Assembly: GCF_900103915.1 (NCBI RefSeq) | Contig: NZ_FNIG01000001.1 | Span: 124,001 to 188,000, forward strand | From: Tenuibacillus multivorans | Lineage (GTDB): Bacteria; Bacillota; Bacilli; Bacillales; Alkalibacillaceae | DNA length: 64,000 nt | Direction of reading: 5' to 3' | In this document: piece after piece, positions 34,930-43,606 of the stretch | Numbering within the stretch: the first letter of the stretch is position 1 | How the letters are laid out: each line of letters begins with the position of its first letter | The notes under the pieces: model-generated | What the model was told of the DNA's origin: nothing | Seen by the model: only the letters and a program-made list of their open reading frames with translations | Database searches by the model: none | Made by a program: the position numbers and the translations under genes

Positions 34930-35787
34930 CTATAATACTAACTGTGCAGCACCGAACATGCCGGCGTCGTTTTTAAATTCAGCGATCTTAACATCGATAT
35001 CATTTAGAAGCATGGGTTTTAATTGATCAAGTAGGTCGTCCATCCAATAATCGGATGCTTCAGCGACGCCACCGCTTAAGACGACGACTTCCATATCAAA
35101 GGTTGCTTGTAATGAACTAATTATAACGGCTAAATCGTAAGTGAATTCGCGGATTAGCTGTTTAGCTTTTGGATCATCGACTGTAAATAACTCCTCTGGT
35201 TCATATGGTAGACTGGCTTCCTTAATGCGCCGCCTCAGGGCTGTTCCGGAAACATATTGTTCAAAGCAGCCACGACGGCCACAGGTGCATGTCACACCGT
35301 TTGGATAAAGGATCATATGTCCGAACTCAGCCGCACCACCATGGGGGCCACCTGATAATAAAACTTCATCGATAATAGCACCACCGCCCAGACCGGTTCC
35401 GAGCGTTAGACAAAGCGTACGATTGTAATCTTTAGCCGCGCCAATACGAGCTTCAGCTAAGGCGGCGCAATTGGCATCATTGTCGACTTCAACTCGCAGG
35501 CCAGTGGCTTCCTCTAATTGTGCTTTGACTTCAGTTCCTGTCCAGCCAGGAAGTAAGTCAGTGGCATAGACGACACGGCCATTTTTCGAATCGACAAAGC
35601 CGTGCGTCCCAATTCCAATCGCGTCTACGTCTGGATGTTCATCTAATATATTTATAACTTCTTTTTCTAACATGTTGTATAGCGGAAATGTTGTCGGGAT
35701 TTTTTTATCCAAGTAAATGTTCATCGATTCATCGACGACACCCATCCGTACTTTTGTCCCGCCAATATCTATTCCAAGAACTTTCAT
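34930..35787 (-). CDS. ROK-family sugar kinase (glucokinase-like)
   Basis: The 285-residue protein has the ATP loop GIDIGGTKVRMGV at its N-terminus, the sugar-binding HGGAAEFGHM, and the zinc motif CTCGRRGCFEQYVSGTAL. These define bacterial ROK kinases; glucose is the likely substrate. ATG 35787 overlaps the stop of the GH13 gene (ATGA), with GGAGGT 12 bases before it; the longer open frame upstream only reads through the GH13 3' end. Kinase and glucosidase would release and phosphorylate glucose, and pgi next door would feed glycolysis. Confidence 0.9.
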   Translation of the reverse strand: MKVLGIDIGGTKVRMGVVDESMNIYLDKKIPTTFPLYNMLEKEVINILDEHPDVDAIGIGTHGFVDSKNGRVVYATDLLPGWTGTEVKAQLEEATGLRVEVDNDANCAALAEARIGAAKDYNRTLCLTLGTGLGGGAIIDEVLLSGGPHGGAAEFGHMILYPNGVTCTCGRRGCFEQYVSGTALRRRIKEASLPYEPEELFTVDDPKAKQLIREFTYDLAVIISSLQATFDMEVVVLSGGVAEASDYWMDDLLDQLKPMLLNDIDVKIAEFKNDAGMFGAAQLVL

Positions 35788-37394
35788 GATTGATGACCTC
35801 CATTCACATAAAACACAACGGCTTCCCATGGACGTAGAATTAACTTATCCGTTGAGGCTAGCTCTTTATAGTTATGAATTAATACGTCGCCGTCCGGTAA
35901 ATCAAATTGATGCTCATGCACGCTAAAATTACAATAAACCGTGAGTTTTTCAGCATTTGATTGTCGTTCATAAGCAAAAATGTCTGGATGTTCCCGATAA
36001 AGTAAATGAAAACTGCCAGTCGTCATGACGTCTATCGTTTTTCTAAGCTGAATTAACTGTTGATAATGATAAAAAATCGAGTTTTGATTCTGTAAAGCAG
36101 CTTCTACATGAATGTCTTTATAATTCGGATTCACTTGTAACCATGGCTCACCAGTTGTAAATCCACCATTAGAGGCGTCAGACCATTGCATAGGGGTACT
36201 CGCGTTATCACGCCCCTTAGCATAAATGGACGTCATAATCGTTTCATGATCCACGCCAGCATCATGTTTTGCCTTATACATATTCAATGTTTCAATATCC
36301 CTGTAAGCGTCAATCGAGTCAAGGGCGCAATTGTTCATGCCAATCTCTTCGCCTTTATAGATGTAAGGTGTACCTTGCATCATATGTAAACAGGTTGCAA
36401 GCATTTTCGATGACTTAACGCGATAACGTCCATCATCACCGAATCTTGAAACAATACGGGGCTGATCATGGTTATTCCAATACAAACTATTCCAGCCTAC
36501 ATCATGTAAAGCATGCTGCCATTTTTCTAAGTTTTCCTTTAAACCAACAAGATCAAGCGGTTTTAAATCCCATTTACCATTCGGACCACCATCTAAATCC
36601 ATATGTTCAAACGTAAAAATCATATTCAACTCACGGTTGTTGGGATCGGTATATCGTTTGGCATCCTCTGGGGTTGTCCCAGGCATTTCACCAACTGATA
36701 CACAGTCATATTTGGATAAAACCTCTTTATTCATTTCACGTAAATATTCATGGATGCGTGGGCCGTTCATAAAATACGCGCTGCCATCGCCATTCGGTCC
36801 ATCAGGAAGCTCAGGGTCCTTCGAAATAAAGTTAATGACATCCATTCTAAAGCCATCAACCCCTTTATCGAGCCACCAGCGCATCATGTCATAAACTTTT
36901 TCGCGGACTTTTGGGTTCTCCCAATTTAGATCGGGTTGCTTTTTCGAAAAGATATGTAAATAATATTGACCACGATAGGCATCATACTCCCAGGCAGGGC
37001 CACTAAAGAGTGAATTCCAGTTATTCGGTTGGTCCTGCCAAAAGTAGAAGTCATGATATCGTTGAAACCACTCATGTTCATCTGATGTGTGATTCACAAC
37101 TATATCCATCATGAGCTTCATGTCACGCTGATGAATTTCATCTAGCATTTGGTTAAAGTCTTCCATTGTTCCGAATTCTTGCATAATTTGATAGTAATTT
37201 CGTATATCATAACCATTATCATCATTTGGTGAATCATAGATGGGGCTTAACCAAATGATATCGATGCCAAGCTTTTTTAAATAGTCGAGCTTCTGAATAA
37301 TACCTTGAAGATCACCAATTCCGTCACCATTGGAATCCATAAAGCTTCTTGGGTATATTTGATAGACGGTTGCTGTTTTCCACCAGTTAGACAC
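35784..37394 (-). CDS. malL: Oligo-1,6-glucosidase (GH13 alpha-glucosidase)
   Basis: The 536-residue GH13 enzyme shows all four conserved regions: DIVVNHTSDEH, GFRMDVINFISKD (nucleophile D185), VGEMPG (acid/base E236) and YWNNHDQPR (D310). The residue after D185 is Val, which is linked to alpha-1,6 rather than alpha-1,4 preference, so isomaltose-type sugars are likely substrates. There is no signal peptide, so it is cytoplasmic. It starts with GTG at 37394 after GGAGAGGGATTCG and is coupled to the ROK kinase gene. Confidence 0.88.
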   Translation of the reverse strand: MSNWWKTATVYQIYPRSFMDSNGDGIGDLQGIIQKLDYLKKLGIDIIWLSPIYDSPNDDNGYDIRNYYQIMQEFGTMEDFNQMLDEIHQRDMKLMMDIVVNHTSDEHEWFQRYHDFYFWQDQPNNWNSLFSGPAWEYDAYRGQYYLHIFSKKQPDLNWENPKVREKVYDMMRWWLDKGVDGFRMDVINFISKDPELPDGPNGDGSAYFMNGPRIHEYLREMNKEVLSKYDCVSVGEMPGTTPEDAKRYTDPNNRELNMIFTFEHMDLDGGPNGKWDLKPLDLVGLKENLEKWQHALHDVGWNSLYWNNHDQPRIVSRFGDDGRYRVKSSKMLATCLHMMQGTPYIYKGEEIGMNNCALDSIDAYRDIETLNMYKAKHDAGVDHETIMTSIYAKGRDNASTPMQWSDASNGGFTTGEPWLQVNPNYKDIHVEAALQNQNSIFYHYQQLIQLRKTIDVMTTGSFHLLYREHPDIFAYERQSNAEKLTVYCNFSVHEHQFDLPDGDVLIHNYKELASTDKLILRPWEAVVFYVNGGHQS

Positions 37395-37518
37395 CGAATC
37401 CCTCTCCTTTTTTCTCCTATTCTACCATACGGTCATGGAAGATTCAGCCAGTCTTAAAACATAATCACAAACAACGATTCATAAATATTAGGTGATGAGA
37501 CTAAAGGGGGAGAGTGTC

Positions 37519-38196
37519 TTGAACAGATATAGAGGTTTAAGTACTGAAAAATGGAATAGCAGGTATTTAGAGAATAAAGGACAAGCCTTTATGTTTCCTT
37601 GTCAGCAAACATTTTACCTAGATCCTAAATCTCGTACAAACAAATCACCACGAGTAAAGGCATCTACATTCATTCAAGCGAATTCATATGTCTTTGGGGA
37701 CGTGTTAATTGATGAACAAGCCTATATTGGAAAAGAGAATCTGATTATTGCTGAGAGATTATCAAGCTATTATATAGGTAAAAAGACGAATATACAGGAT
37801 TGTGTTTTACTTTATTGCCAACCAGGAGAACATGTTGAGGTGAACGGGAATCGGTATGGGGTTTATATTAGTGATGAAGTTAGCATTTTAAGTCATACAC
37901 AACCACATGGGCCACTTTACATTGGTCGAAGCACCTTTATTGGAGAAAGCGTCTCGATATATGGAGCGACCATTGGTGACCATTGTGTCATTATGCATGG
38001 AGCTACCATCTCGAACCAGGTAAAAATTGTTGAAGGTCGGTATGTGGCACCGGGTCAATCTATTTCGAAGCAATGTCAAGCCGATCAACTCCCACCCGTT
38101 CCCGAAAAATTAAAAGACTTAAATCAAATGATTGTGGACCGTTATCATAGGCTCGTTCAAACCCGTGCTAGACACACACCATTTTTTATATCATAA
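37519..38196 (+). CDS. Gamma-carbonic-anhydrase-like beta-helix protein
   Basis: The C-terminal two thirds align by eye with Cam, the gamma-carbonic anhydrase: YGVYISDEVSILSHTQPHGPLYIGRSTF matches YAVYIGNNVSLAHQSQVHGPAAVGDDTF (shown here as the shared pattern), and VEGRYVAPGQSISKQCQADQLP matches PDGRYIPAGMVVTSQAEADKLP. Two zinc ligands are kept (H126 and H130), but the third, in NVQDGVVLH, reads NIQDCVLLY, so the His is Tyr (Y99). The TTG start at 37519 lies just after GGGGGAGAG; GTG 37492 would add nine residues. 225 residues. Confidence 0.75.
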   Translation: MNRYRGLSTEKWNSRYLENKGQAFMFPCQQTFYLDPKSRTNKSPRVKASTFIQANSYVFGDVLIDEQAYIGKENLIIAERLSSYYIGKKTNIQDCVLLYCQPGEHVEVNGNRYGVYISDEVSILSHTQPHGPLYIGRSTFIGESVSIYGATIGDHCVIMHGATISNQVKIVEGRYVAPGQSISKQCQADQLPPVPEKLKDLNQMIVDRYHRLVQTRARHTPFFIS

Positions 38197-38287
38197 TTTC
38201 TTATATAGTTAACAAAATAATTATTCGCTTCACCAAAATAATGATACACTATTTTATGTAGTAAATTTTAAACAAGAGGGTTTGTTT

Positions 38288-39454
38288 ATGTCAGAAGAAA
38301 ATATTACACGATTTCATTTAGATGGAAAAGAAATTATTCTGATCGGAACTGCACACGTCTCGAAACAAAGTGCTGAACAGGTTAAGGAAGTCATTGAAGC
38401 TGAACAGCCTGATTCAGTCTGTGTAGAACTTGATCAACAACGTTTCAAATCCATTAAAGATGATAACAAATGGAAAAATACAGATATATTTAAAGTCATA
38501 AAAGAAAAGAAGGCGACTATGTTACTCATGAACATGATGATCTCGTCTTTTCAAAACCGCATGGCTAAACAATTTGGCATTAATCCTGGACAAGAAATGC
38601 TTCAAGGGATTGAATCGGCTGAAGAAAATGATGCGAACTTAGTTTTAGCCGATCGTAACATTCAAGTGACGTTCTCAAGAATTTGGCGAAACCTTGGTTT
38701 TACAGGCAAATTCAAGCTGTTAATGAGTATTGTTTACAGTATTTTTAATAATGAGGAGATTTCTGAAGAAGAGCTCGAGCGAATGAAGTCACAGGATATG
38801 CTGGACTCCGTTTTACAAGAGTTCAGTCAATCTTTCCCACGCTTAAAAGAGCCATTAATTGACGAACGTGATCAATATTTAGCACAAAAAATTAAAGAAG
38901 CACCAGGTGATAAAGTCGTTGCGATTCTCGGTGCGGCTCACGTCCCCGGTGTGACAAACGAAATTTATCGTGAACACGATTTAAAACAGCTGTCCAAAGT
39001 ACCACCAAAATCCAAAAAGCCAAAAATAATTGCCTGGGCAATACCACTCCTGATTTTGTCAGTGATTGTGTATACGTTTTTCAATAATCCATCAGCTGGA
39101 ATGTATCAGGCGATTTCTTGGATTCTGTGGAACGGATCACTATCGGCGATTGGCACTGCTGTAGCGTTTGGGCATCCATTAGCTATATTAACGGCTTTTC
39201 TAGTTGCTCCAATCAGCTCGCTCAATCCATTATTAGCCGCAGGATGGTTTGCCGGATTCGTACAAGCTTTTGTGAGAAAGCCAAGCGTGTCTGACTTTGA
39301 AAAACTATCGGAGGATGTTCACACTATCAAAGGCTTTTGGAACAACAAGGTGACACGAATTCTACTAATCGTAGTCATGGCCAATATCGGAAGCTCACTA
39401 GGGACCTTTATTGGAGGCGCTGATGTCATTCGTGTGTTCTTAGAGAATTTTTAA
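38288..39454 (+). CDS. TraB-family membrane protein
   Basis: Residues 1-235 form a TraB domain with ILIGTAHVSKQSAEQV near the start, SVCVELDQQRF, and VVAILGAAHVPGV near the end. Three or four membrane helices follow (AWAIPLLILSVIVY to VVMANIGSSLGTFIGG). This is the PrgY/TraB layout, known for blocking or degrading peptide pheromones in enterococcal plasmids; the chromosomal role is unknown. ATG 38288 follows AGAGGGTTTGTTT. Its natural terminator appears to have been split by the mobile element described next. Confidence 0.9.
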   Translation: MSEENITRFHLDGKEIILIGTAHVSKQSAEQVKEVIEAEQPDSVCVELDQQRFKSIKDDNKWKNTDIFKVIKEKKATMLLMNMMISSFQNRMAKQFGINPGQEMLQGIESAEENDANLVLADRNIQVTFSRIWRNLGFTGKFKLLMSIVYSIFNNEEISEEELERMKSQDMLDSVLQEFSQSFPRLKEPLIDERDQYLAQKIKEAPGDKVVAILGAAHVPGVTNEIYREHDLKQLSKVPPKSKKPKIIAWAIPLLILSVIVYTFFNNPSAGMYQAISWILWNGSLSAIGTAVAFGHPLAILTAFLVAPISSLNPLLAAGWFAGFVQAFVRKPSVSDFEKLSEDVHTIKGFWNNKVTRILLIVVMANIGSSLGTFIGGADVIRVFLENF

Positions 39455-39476
39455 GCTAAAAAAAAGCGAGCGAGTA

Positions 39477-39484
39477 TGGCTAAG
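39477..39484 (+). repeat. Target-site duplication, left copy
   Basis: TGGCTAAG here is repeated exactly at 40993-41000, immediately outside the two inverted-repeat ends. Confidence 0.7.
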
Positions 39485-39568
39485 GGGTTCCGTTTTCTTG
39501 GAAAAACCTAATTACACATAAATAAACGCAACATTATTTAACACAAAAACACTAGCATTAATAAAATT

Positions 39569-39605
39569 GACCCGATGGGATTTTTAATCCTTTCGGGTCT
39601 TTTAT
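39569..39605 (+). terminator. Terminator inside the mobile cassette, upstream of its passenger
   Basis: GACCCGA (39569-39575) pairs with TCGGGTC (39593-39599), followed by TTTTAT. It would shield the passenger gene from read-through. The remaining 300 bases before the gene are AT-rich with no other clear feature. Confidence 0.75.
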
Positions 39606-39902
39606 ATACACCAACTTTCGCATAGTAATTTTACGAGAATTTCCCATTTACTAAAATTATAGTAATGGACATTTGGTTTCCAGAAGTTTGTGATTTATGA
39701 TGTGCATGTGATTCTAGTAACTTTATACAGTTTATTTGTTTGAAATCTTCTGAGGCATTGCATCTAAATCTCCATATATATTCAACAAAAATACTGAAGG
39801 TTGTGGTAAGGTTAAATGATAAGTCATTTAACTAACGCTCAGTAATATTTAGGGATAATAGGGAATGCAATAAATTAATCTTATACAAGGGGGAAGAAAA
39901 GC

Positions 39903-40832
39903 TTGAAAAAATTCATCTTAGGTTTAGTAAGTGGTGTAATCATAGCTGGTGGTTCCGTTGTTTATGCAAGTGACAGCATTGAAGCATTGTTGTTTTCAGC
40001 AAAGTATGAAATAAACGGTGAACAAGTTGAACTACCAAATGAATATCAAACACTGAATGTTGATGGTCATGCATACGTTCCAATCAGATTCGTTGCTGAA
40101 AGCTTGGATTCTTTTGTTACGTATGATGATAACACAAAACGGATAAGTATAGATAACAAATTTGATCTTAATAAGAATGGAATTAGAGTTGGGCAACTAA
40201 ATGTAGAGTCTAATGAAAATGGCTCAACTGTTAAAGGAAAGCTTTATGTTGGGCAAGATTTTTGGGATAACATTGTAAGTAGCCCTTCTAATCCCAATGC
40301 GATGATAGACCCTGGTATTAAATTAGATGTAGGTGGTAATTTACTATTTTTTGATGGGAAAGGCCATTATTTAGGGGAAGTACCAGTTAGCAAAGAAGTA
40401 ATAGCTAAAGGAGAACAAATTAGAGGTTTTGAAGTAACATCAAATGATAATCTATCTAATTATGAATATGTAATGCTTGCAAAAGAATTTCCTCAACCAA
40501 GGGCTTTGCCTGCACCACCTGATATTGGAACATATGATTCTACTGGTCAAGTGGGTGTTGGGGGAATAGAAGTTCGTGAAGATAATGGTTTTTCGGTCAT
40601 AAATGGCCATATTAGTTTGCAGGTTGATGGTAATTATCAAACGCACATTACTTTAACTTTTCTTGATGAAATAGGTATGGAAATTGGAACTGCTGAACTC
40701 GTATCGGATTTACATGGAAGTAATCCCGAAAATGGTTTGAGTATAAGTAAATTCGAAACTGCTGGAAAAGGAGATTTAACAGACTATAAACAAGTAAAGG
40801 TCACAATTAATTCGTTGACACCAATAAATTAA
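39903..40832 (+). CDS. Secreted copper-amine-oxidase-N-like stalk protein (cassette passenger)
   Basis: A signal peptide (ILGLVSGVIIAGGSVVYA) precedes a stalk domain of the copper amine oxidase N-terminal type: YEINGEQVELPNEYQTLNVD then AYVPIRFVAESL and ITYDDNTKRISI-like strands (residues 30-85). The remaining 220 residues hold two beta-rich repeats (IRVGQLNVESNENGSTVKGK and GGIEVREDNGFSVINGHISL) of an unknown family. TTG 39903 follows GGGGGAAGAAAAGC. It is the only gene in the mobile element, so it was probably acquired. Confidence 0.75.
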   Translation: MKKFILGLVSGVIIAGGSVVYASDSIEALLFSAKYEINGEQVELPNEYQTLNVDGHAYVPIRFVAESLDSFVTYDDNTKRISIDNKFDLNKNGIRVGQLNVESNENGSTVKGKLYVGQDFWDNIVSSPSNPNAMIDPGIKLDVGGNLLFFDGKGHYLGEVPVSKEVIAKGEQIRGFEVTSNDNLSNYEYVMLAKEFPQPRALPAPPDIGTYDSTGQVGVGGIEVREDNGFSVINGHISLQVDGNYQTHITLTFLDEIGMEIGTAELVSDLHGSNPENGLSISKFETAGKGDLTDYKQVKVTINSLTPIN

Positions 40833-40992
40833 ACCTAGCCTTCTTTCACAAACGGGTAGTTTAATAAGAAATTTAATTTTCGAATCAGATTCAAATAAAC
40901 ATTTAGTTACAAAAGAGGTGTAAAATTGATTGTGAAAATCATTATGAATTTGCTTGTGATTCTAACATTTCTCCAAAGTAACGGAACCCCTC

Positions 40993-41000
40993 TGGCTAAG
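40993..41000 (+). repeat. Target-site duplication, right copy
   Basis: TGGCTAAG, identical to 39477-39484. Confidence 0.7.
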
Positions 41001-41147
41001 GCCTCACTTTTGTGTTTTCAGGTATAGTAAGCAATTAGTGCCGTGCATCTATAATGATCACGAAACTAATTATCAATAGGCCATTAACTGAACCTGATTC
41101 TTTCGCATAAATATAACCATTAGAAACTTTTATAAAAGGTGGTTTCA

Positions 41148-41804
41148 ATGGCAAATAAAAAATTAGCGTTAGCGGCTACGGGAAAAGATGAAGTAGCATT
41201 TGAATCTTGGGCGATTCGTGCTGTTGGGAAAGAAAATGCAAAGAAATGGAGTTCAGGAAAAAACTTACTTGAACATCTGGTTCAAGCGAGTAGTGGTGGT
41301 CAAGATTGTATAGATAAGTTATACATTTTTTCGCATGCTTGGCCGTATGATGAAAATGGCAACCGTGGAGGTGTCAAAATTGGTGGTCCGGATATCAATG
41401 GTTTTTATTTAGATAGAAGGCTTTACGACCATAATGATGCTAGATACCTTAACGATTTAATCCAACTGATCCGGGCAGGTAAGGTTAAATTTTGTTCTGC
41501 TGGTGAGGTGTATCTGACAGGTTGTCGTGTGGCATCAAGCCCATTTCCACAGTATTTGGCACGCGTTACCGGTAGTACCATCTATGCAGCAAACGGTTCA
41601 AGTTTTCCAAAACCAGGCAATCCCCCGGGAGACAAAACAGGTGAGTGGATCAGTGGTGTCGACCTTTGGGAAGAACAGCAAGCGGCTAAAAAAGGATTGT
41701 ATGTTGGGTGGTTGAAGTATAGGTACGATTCAAGCACCCAACAGGTAACCGAGGAAAAGGTCGGACAAAAAACGTCTAAAGGCTATGTCCTTGATATTTG
41801 GTGA
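41148..41804 (+). CDS. Caspase-fold (CHAT/DUF4347-like) candidate protease
   Basis: Two motifs in the order and spacing of clan CD peptidases are visible: a hydrophobic strand ending in His, KLYIFSHAW (H63), and a second strand ending in Cys, EVYLTGCRVA (C126), followed by a Pro-Gln-Tyr helix and STIYAANGSS. This resembles DUF4347 and CHAT domains. There is no signal peptide or partner domain, and the 218 residues are all this one domain. ATG 41148 follows AAAGGTGGTTTCA. It lies just past the mobile cassette. I could not identify the family with certainty. Confidence 0.5.
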   Translation: MANKKLALAATGKDEVAFESWAIRAVGKENAKKWSSGKNLLEHLVQASSGGQDCIDKLYIFSHAWPYDENGNRGGVKIGGPDINGFYLDRRLYDHNDARYLNDLIQLIRAGKVKFCSAGEVYLTGCRVASSPFPQYLARVTGSTIYAANGSSFPKPGNPPGDKTGEWISGVDLWEEQQAAKKGLYVGWLKYRYDSSTQQVTEEKVGQKTSKGYVLDIW

Positions 41805-42185
41805 TTATGATTTTCTAAAAATATGTCCATCATATTGTTGGAATAGCAAAAATAAAAGTCCGAGCATGATTAAATCCAAACGTGAATGAAATAGCGTGTT
41901 GATGATACCTGAGTGTAGCATCGGTAGCTTGGTAATGACGATGGCGCCAATGATGATTATGAGAAGTGGCATGGTCGCGTAGCGAACGTAATAATTTAAC
42001 ACAATAAATAAACCACAAACTATTTCGGCAATTGCCACAACGTACATGAATGTGATTGGATAAGGTAAACCAAGACTAATAAAGTAATCGCTTAATCCAC
42101 CCCCGAATAGCTTCATGGATGCTGATACGATAAAAGCTAAACCAACTAAATATCGCACGAGAGCTGTCGTTGAAATGTTAACCAT
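41805..42185 (-). CDS. DoxX-like membrane protein
   Basis: Four membrane helices in 126 residues with ALVRYLVGLAFIVSASMKLF and the second-helix AIAEIVCGLFIVLNYYVRYA pattern identify a DoxX/MauE-like protein. The family takes part in thiol or redox homeostasis in several bacteria; the role here is unknown. The start follows AAAAAGGAGGGAAACAT. It is convergent with the previous gene, with stop codons directly adjacent. Confidence 0.85.
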   Translation of the reverse strand: MVNISTTALVRYLVGLAFIVSASMKLFGGGLSDYFISLGLPYPITFMYVVAIAEIVCGLFIVLNYYVRYATMPLLIIIIGAIVITKLPMLHSGIINTLFHSRLDLIMLGLLFLLFQQYDGHIFRKS

Positions 42186-42366
42186 ATGTTTCCCTCCTTT
42201 TTCATAACGTCTGCTTGTCTACAAACAAAGTTTTACTACATCTATATGTAAAAGTTAGACAGGCCATGACTAAAAGACTAACATTACACACTGGAAGACC
42301 TTACAACTTGCGATAAAAGCTATTATTCAGTAGTATAGGAAAGGAATAAAGTTATGAGAAAATGAA

Positions 42367-42396
42367 GGCTTATGCCGTTTGGTGATAAGCCGATTT
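42367..42396 (+). terminator. Leader hairpin with T-run before rlmN
   Basis: GGCTTAT pairs with ATAAGCC and is followed by GATTTTT, only 28 bases before the rlmN start. It may end upstream transcription or act as an attenuator in the rlmN leader. Confidence 0.6.
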
Positions 42397-42423
42397 TTCT
42401 TTATATAGAGAGGGTTTTTATCC

Positions 42424-43500
42424 ATGCAAAAAGAGTCAATCTACGGACTGACCTATGAACAATTAAAAGACTGGCTCGTGGAAAGCGGACAAAAACGGTT
42501 CCGTGCTGATCAAGTGTGGGATTGGCTTTACCGTAAGCGTGTTAAGTCCTTTTCTGATATGAAAAACGTGAATAAGGAAACGATTCAGTTATTAGAAGAT
42601 AACTACGTCGTTCAAACGTTAAAAGAAACCATTAAGCAAGAGTCGAAGGACGGTACGATTAAATTTTTATTCGAGCTAGAGGATGGCAACTATATTGAAA
42701 CGGTGCTGATGCGTTTTGATTATGGTTTATCTGTTTGTGTGACGACTCAGGTAGGCTGTAACATAGGTTGTTCATTCTGTGCGAGCGGTATTTTACGAAA
42801 AAATCGTGATTTATCCAGTGGTGAAATCGTCGAACAAATCATGAACGTTCAACACCATTTAGATGAACGTGGTGACCAAGAACGCGTAAGTCATATTGTC
42901 GTGATGGGAATTGGTGAACCGTTTGATAATTACAATAATACGTTAGACTTTTTGCGTATTGTCAATGACCAAAATGGGTTATCCATCGGTGCACGTCACA
43001 TTACGGTGTCCACAAGTGGCTTAGTCGATAAAATTTATCAATTTGCGGATGAAAATTTACAAGTGAACTTAGCATTATCACTACATGCGCCGAATAATGA
43101 TCTGCGTACACAGATTATGAAAATTAATAAAGCCTTTCCGCTTGAGAAACTGATGCCAGCGATTGATTATTATTTAGAAAAAAACAATCGCCGGATTACG
43201 TTTGAGTATATTTTACTTGATGATGTGAATGACCATGTTGAAGAGGCCAATCAGTTAGTCGACTTATTAAAAGATAAGCGTCATTTATCGTATGTGAATT
43301 TAATTCCTTATAATCCAGTTGCGGACCACCCATATGAAAGGAGCCGTAAAAAGAACATTTTGAAGTTCTACGAGACTTTATTAGAAAACGGCATTAATTG
43401 TGGGGTGCGTGTGGAACAAGGAAGTGACATTGACGCGGCATGCGGACAATTAAGAAGTAAACAAATTGAAAAGGCTAAACGAAAAAAGGTAAACGCATAA
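42424..43500 (+). CDS. rlmN: 23S rRNA / tRNA adenine-C2 methyltransferase RlmN
   Basis: RlmN is a radical SAM enzyme that methylates C2 of A2503 in 23S rRNA and A37 of some tRNAs. CNIGCSFC holds the three iron-sulfur cysteines (CxxxCxxC), [10 protein letters not shown] is the SAM-binding region, and the catalytic C-terminal Cys is in [10 protein letters not shown]. In B. subtilis rlmN (yloN) lies in the rsmB-prpC cluster; here it is isolated, so a second copy elsewhere is possible. It is closer to RlmN than to Cfr by motif context. Confidence 0.92.
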   Translation: MQKESIYGLTYEQLKDWLVESGQKRFRADQVWDWLYRKRVKSFSDMKNVNKETIQLLEDNYVVQTLKETIKQESKDGTIKFLFELEDGNYIETVLMRFDYGLSVCVTTQVGCNIGCSFCASGILRKNRDLSSGEIVEQIMNVQHHLDERGDQERVSHIVVMGIGEPFDNYNNTLDFLRIVNDQNGLSIGARHITVSTSGLVDKIYQFADENLQVNLALSLHAPNNDLRTQIMKINKAFPLEKLMPAIDYYLEKNNRRITFEYILLDDVNDHVEEANQLVDLLKDKRHLSYVNLIPYNPVADHPYERSRKKNILKFYETLLENGINCGVRVEQGSDIDAACGQLRSKQIEKAKRKKVNA

Positions 43501-43505
43501 ATCTT

Positions 43506-43559
43506 GAGTGTCTGTTGAAACGGTTAGACGAAAGCCGTTAAGACAGGCACTCTTTTTTT
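43506..43559 (+). terminator. rlmN terminator
   Basis: GAGTGTCT pairs with AGGCACTC (one G-T pair), with AACGG/CCGTT inside, followed by seven T. Confidence 0.9.
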
Positions 43560-43606
43560 GTGCCTTTGCATATGGTATAACAGCAGAAGTCAAAGGAAGT
43601 GGTAGA

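Larger units (their letters stand above)
39485..40992. mobile_element. Transposase-less mobile cassette carrying a stalk-domain gene
   Basis: The ends are imperfect inverted repeats: GGGTTCCGTTTTCTTGG from 39485 and, on the minus strand, GGGTTCCGTTACTTTGG from 40989, agreeing at 18 of 22 positions when extended. The 8-base TGGCTAAG flanks both sides. Joining the flanks restores a terminator-like sequence (AAAAGCGAG ... CTCACTTTT) after the TraB gene. Inside are a terminator (39569-39599) and one passenger gene, and no transposase frame. This is the design of mobile insertion cassettes known from the Bacillus cereus group; the partner IS family is not identified. Confidence 0.7.

Noticed and set aside
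42424-43500. Cfr-type C8 methyltransferase (antibiotic resistance)
   Set aside because: Motif context, e.g. [14 protein letters not shown] and [11 protein letters not shown], follows RlmN rather than Cfr (SQCGCNFGCKFCAT, GMGEALAN).
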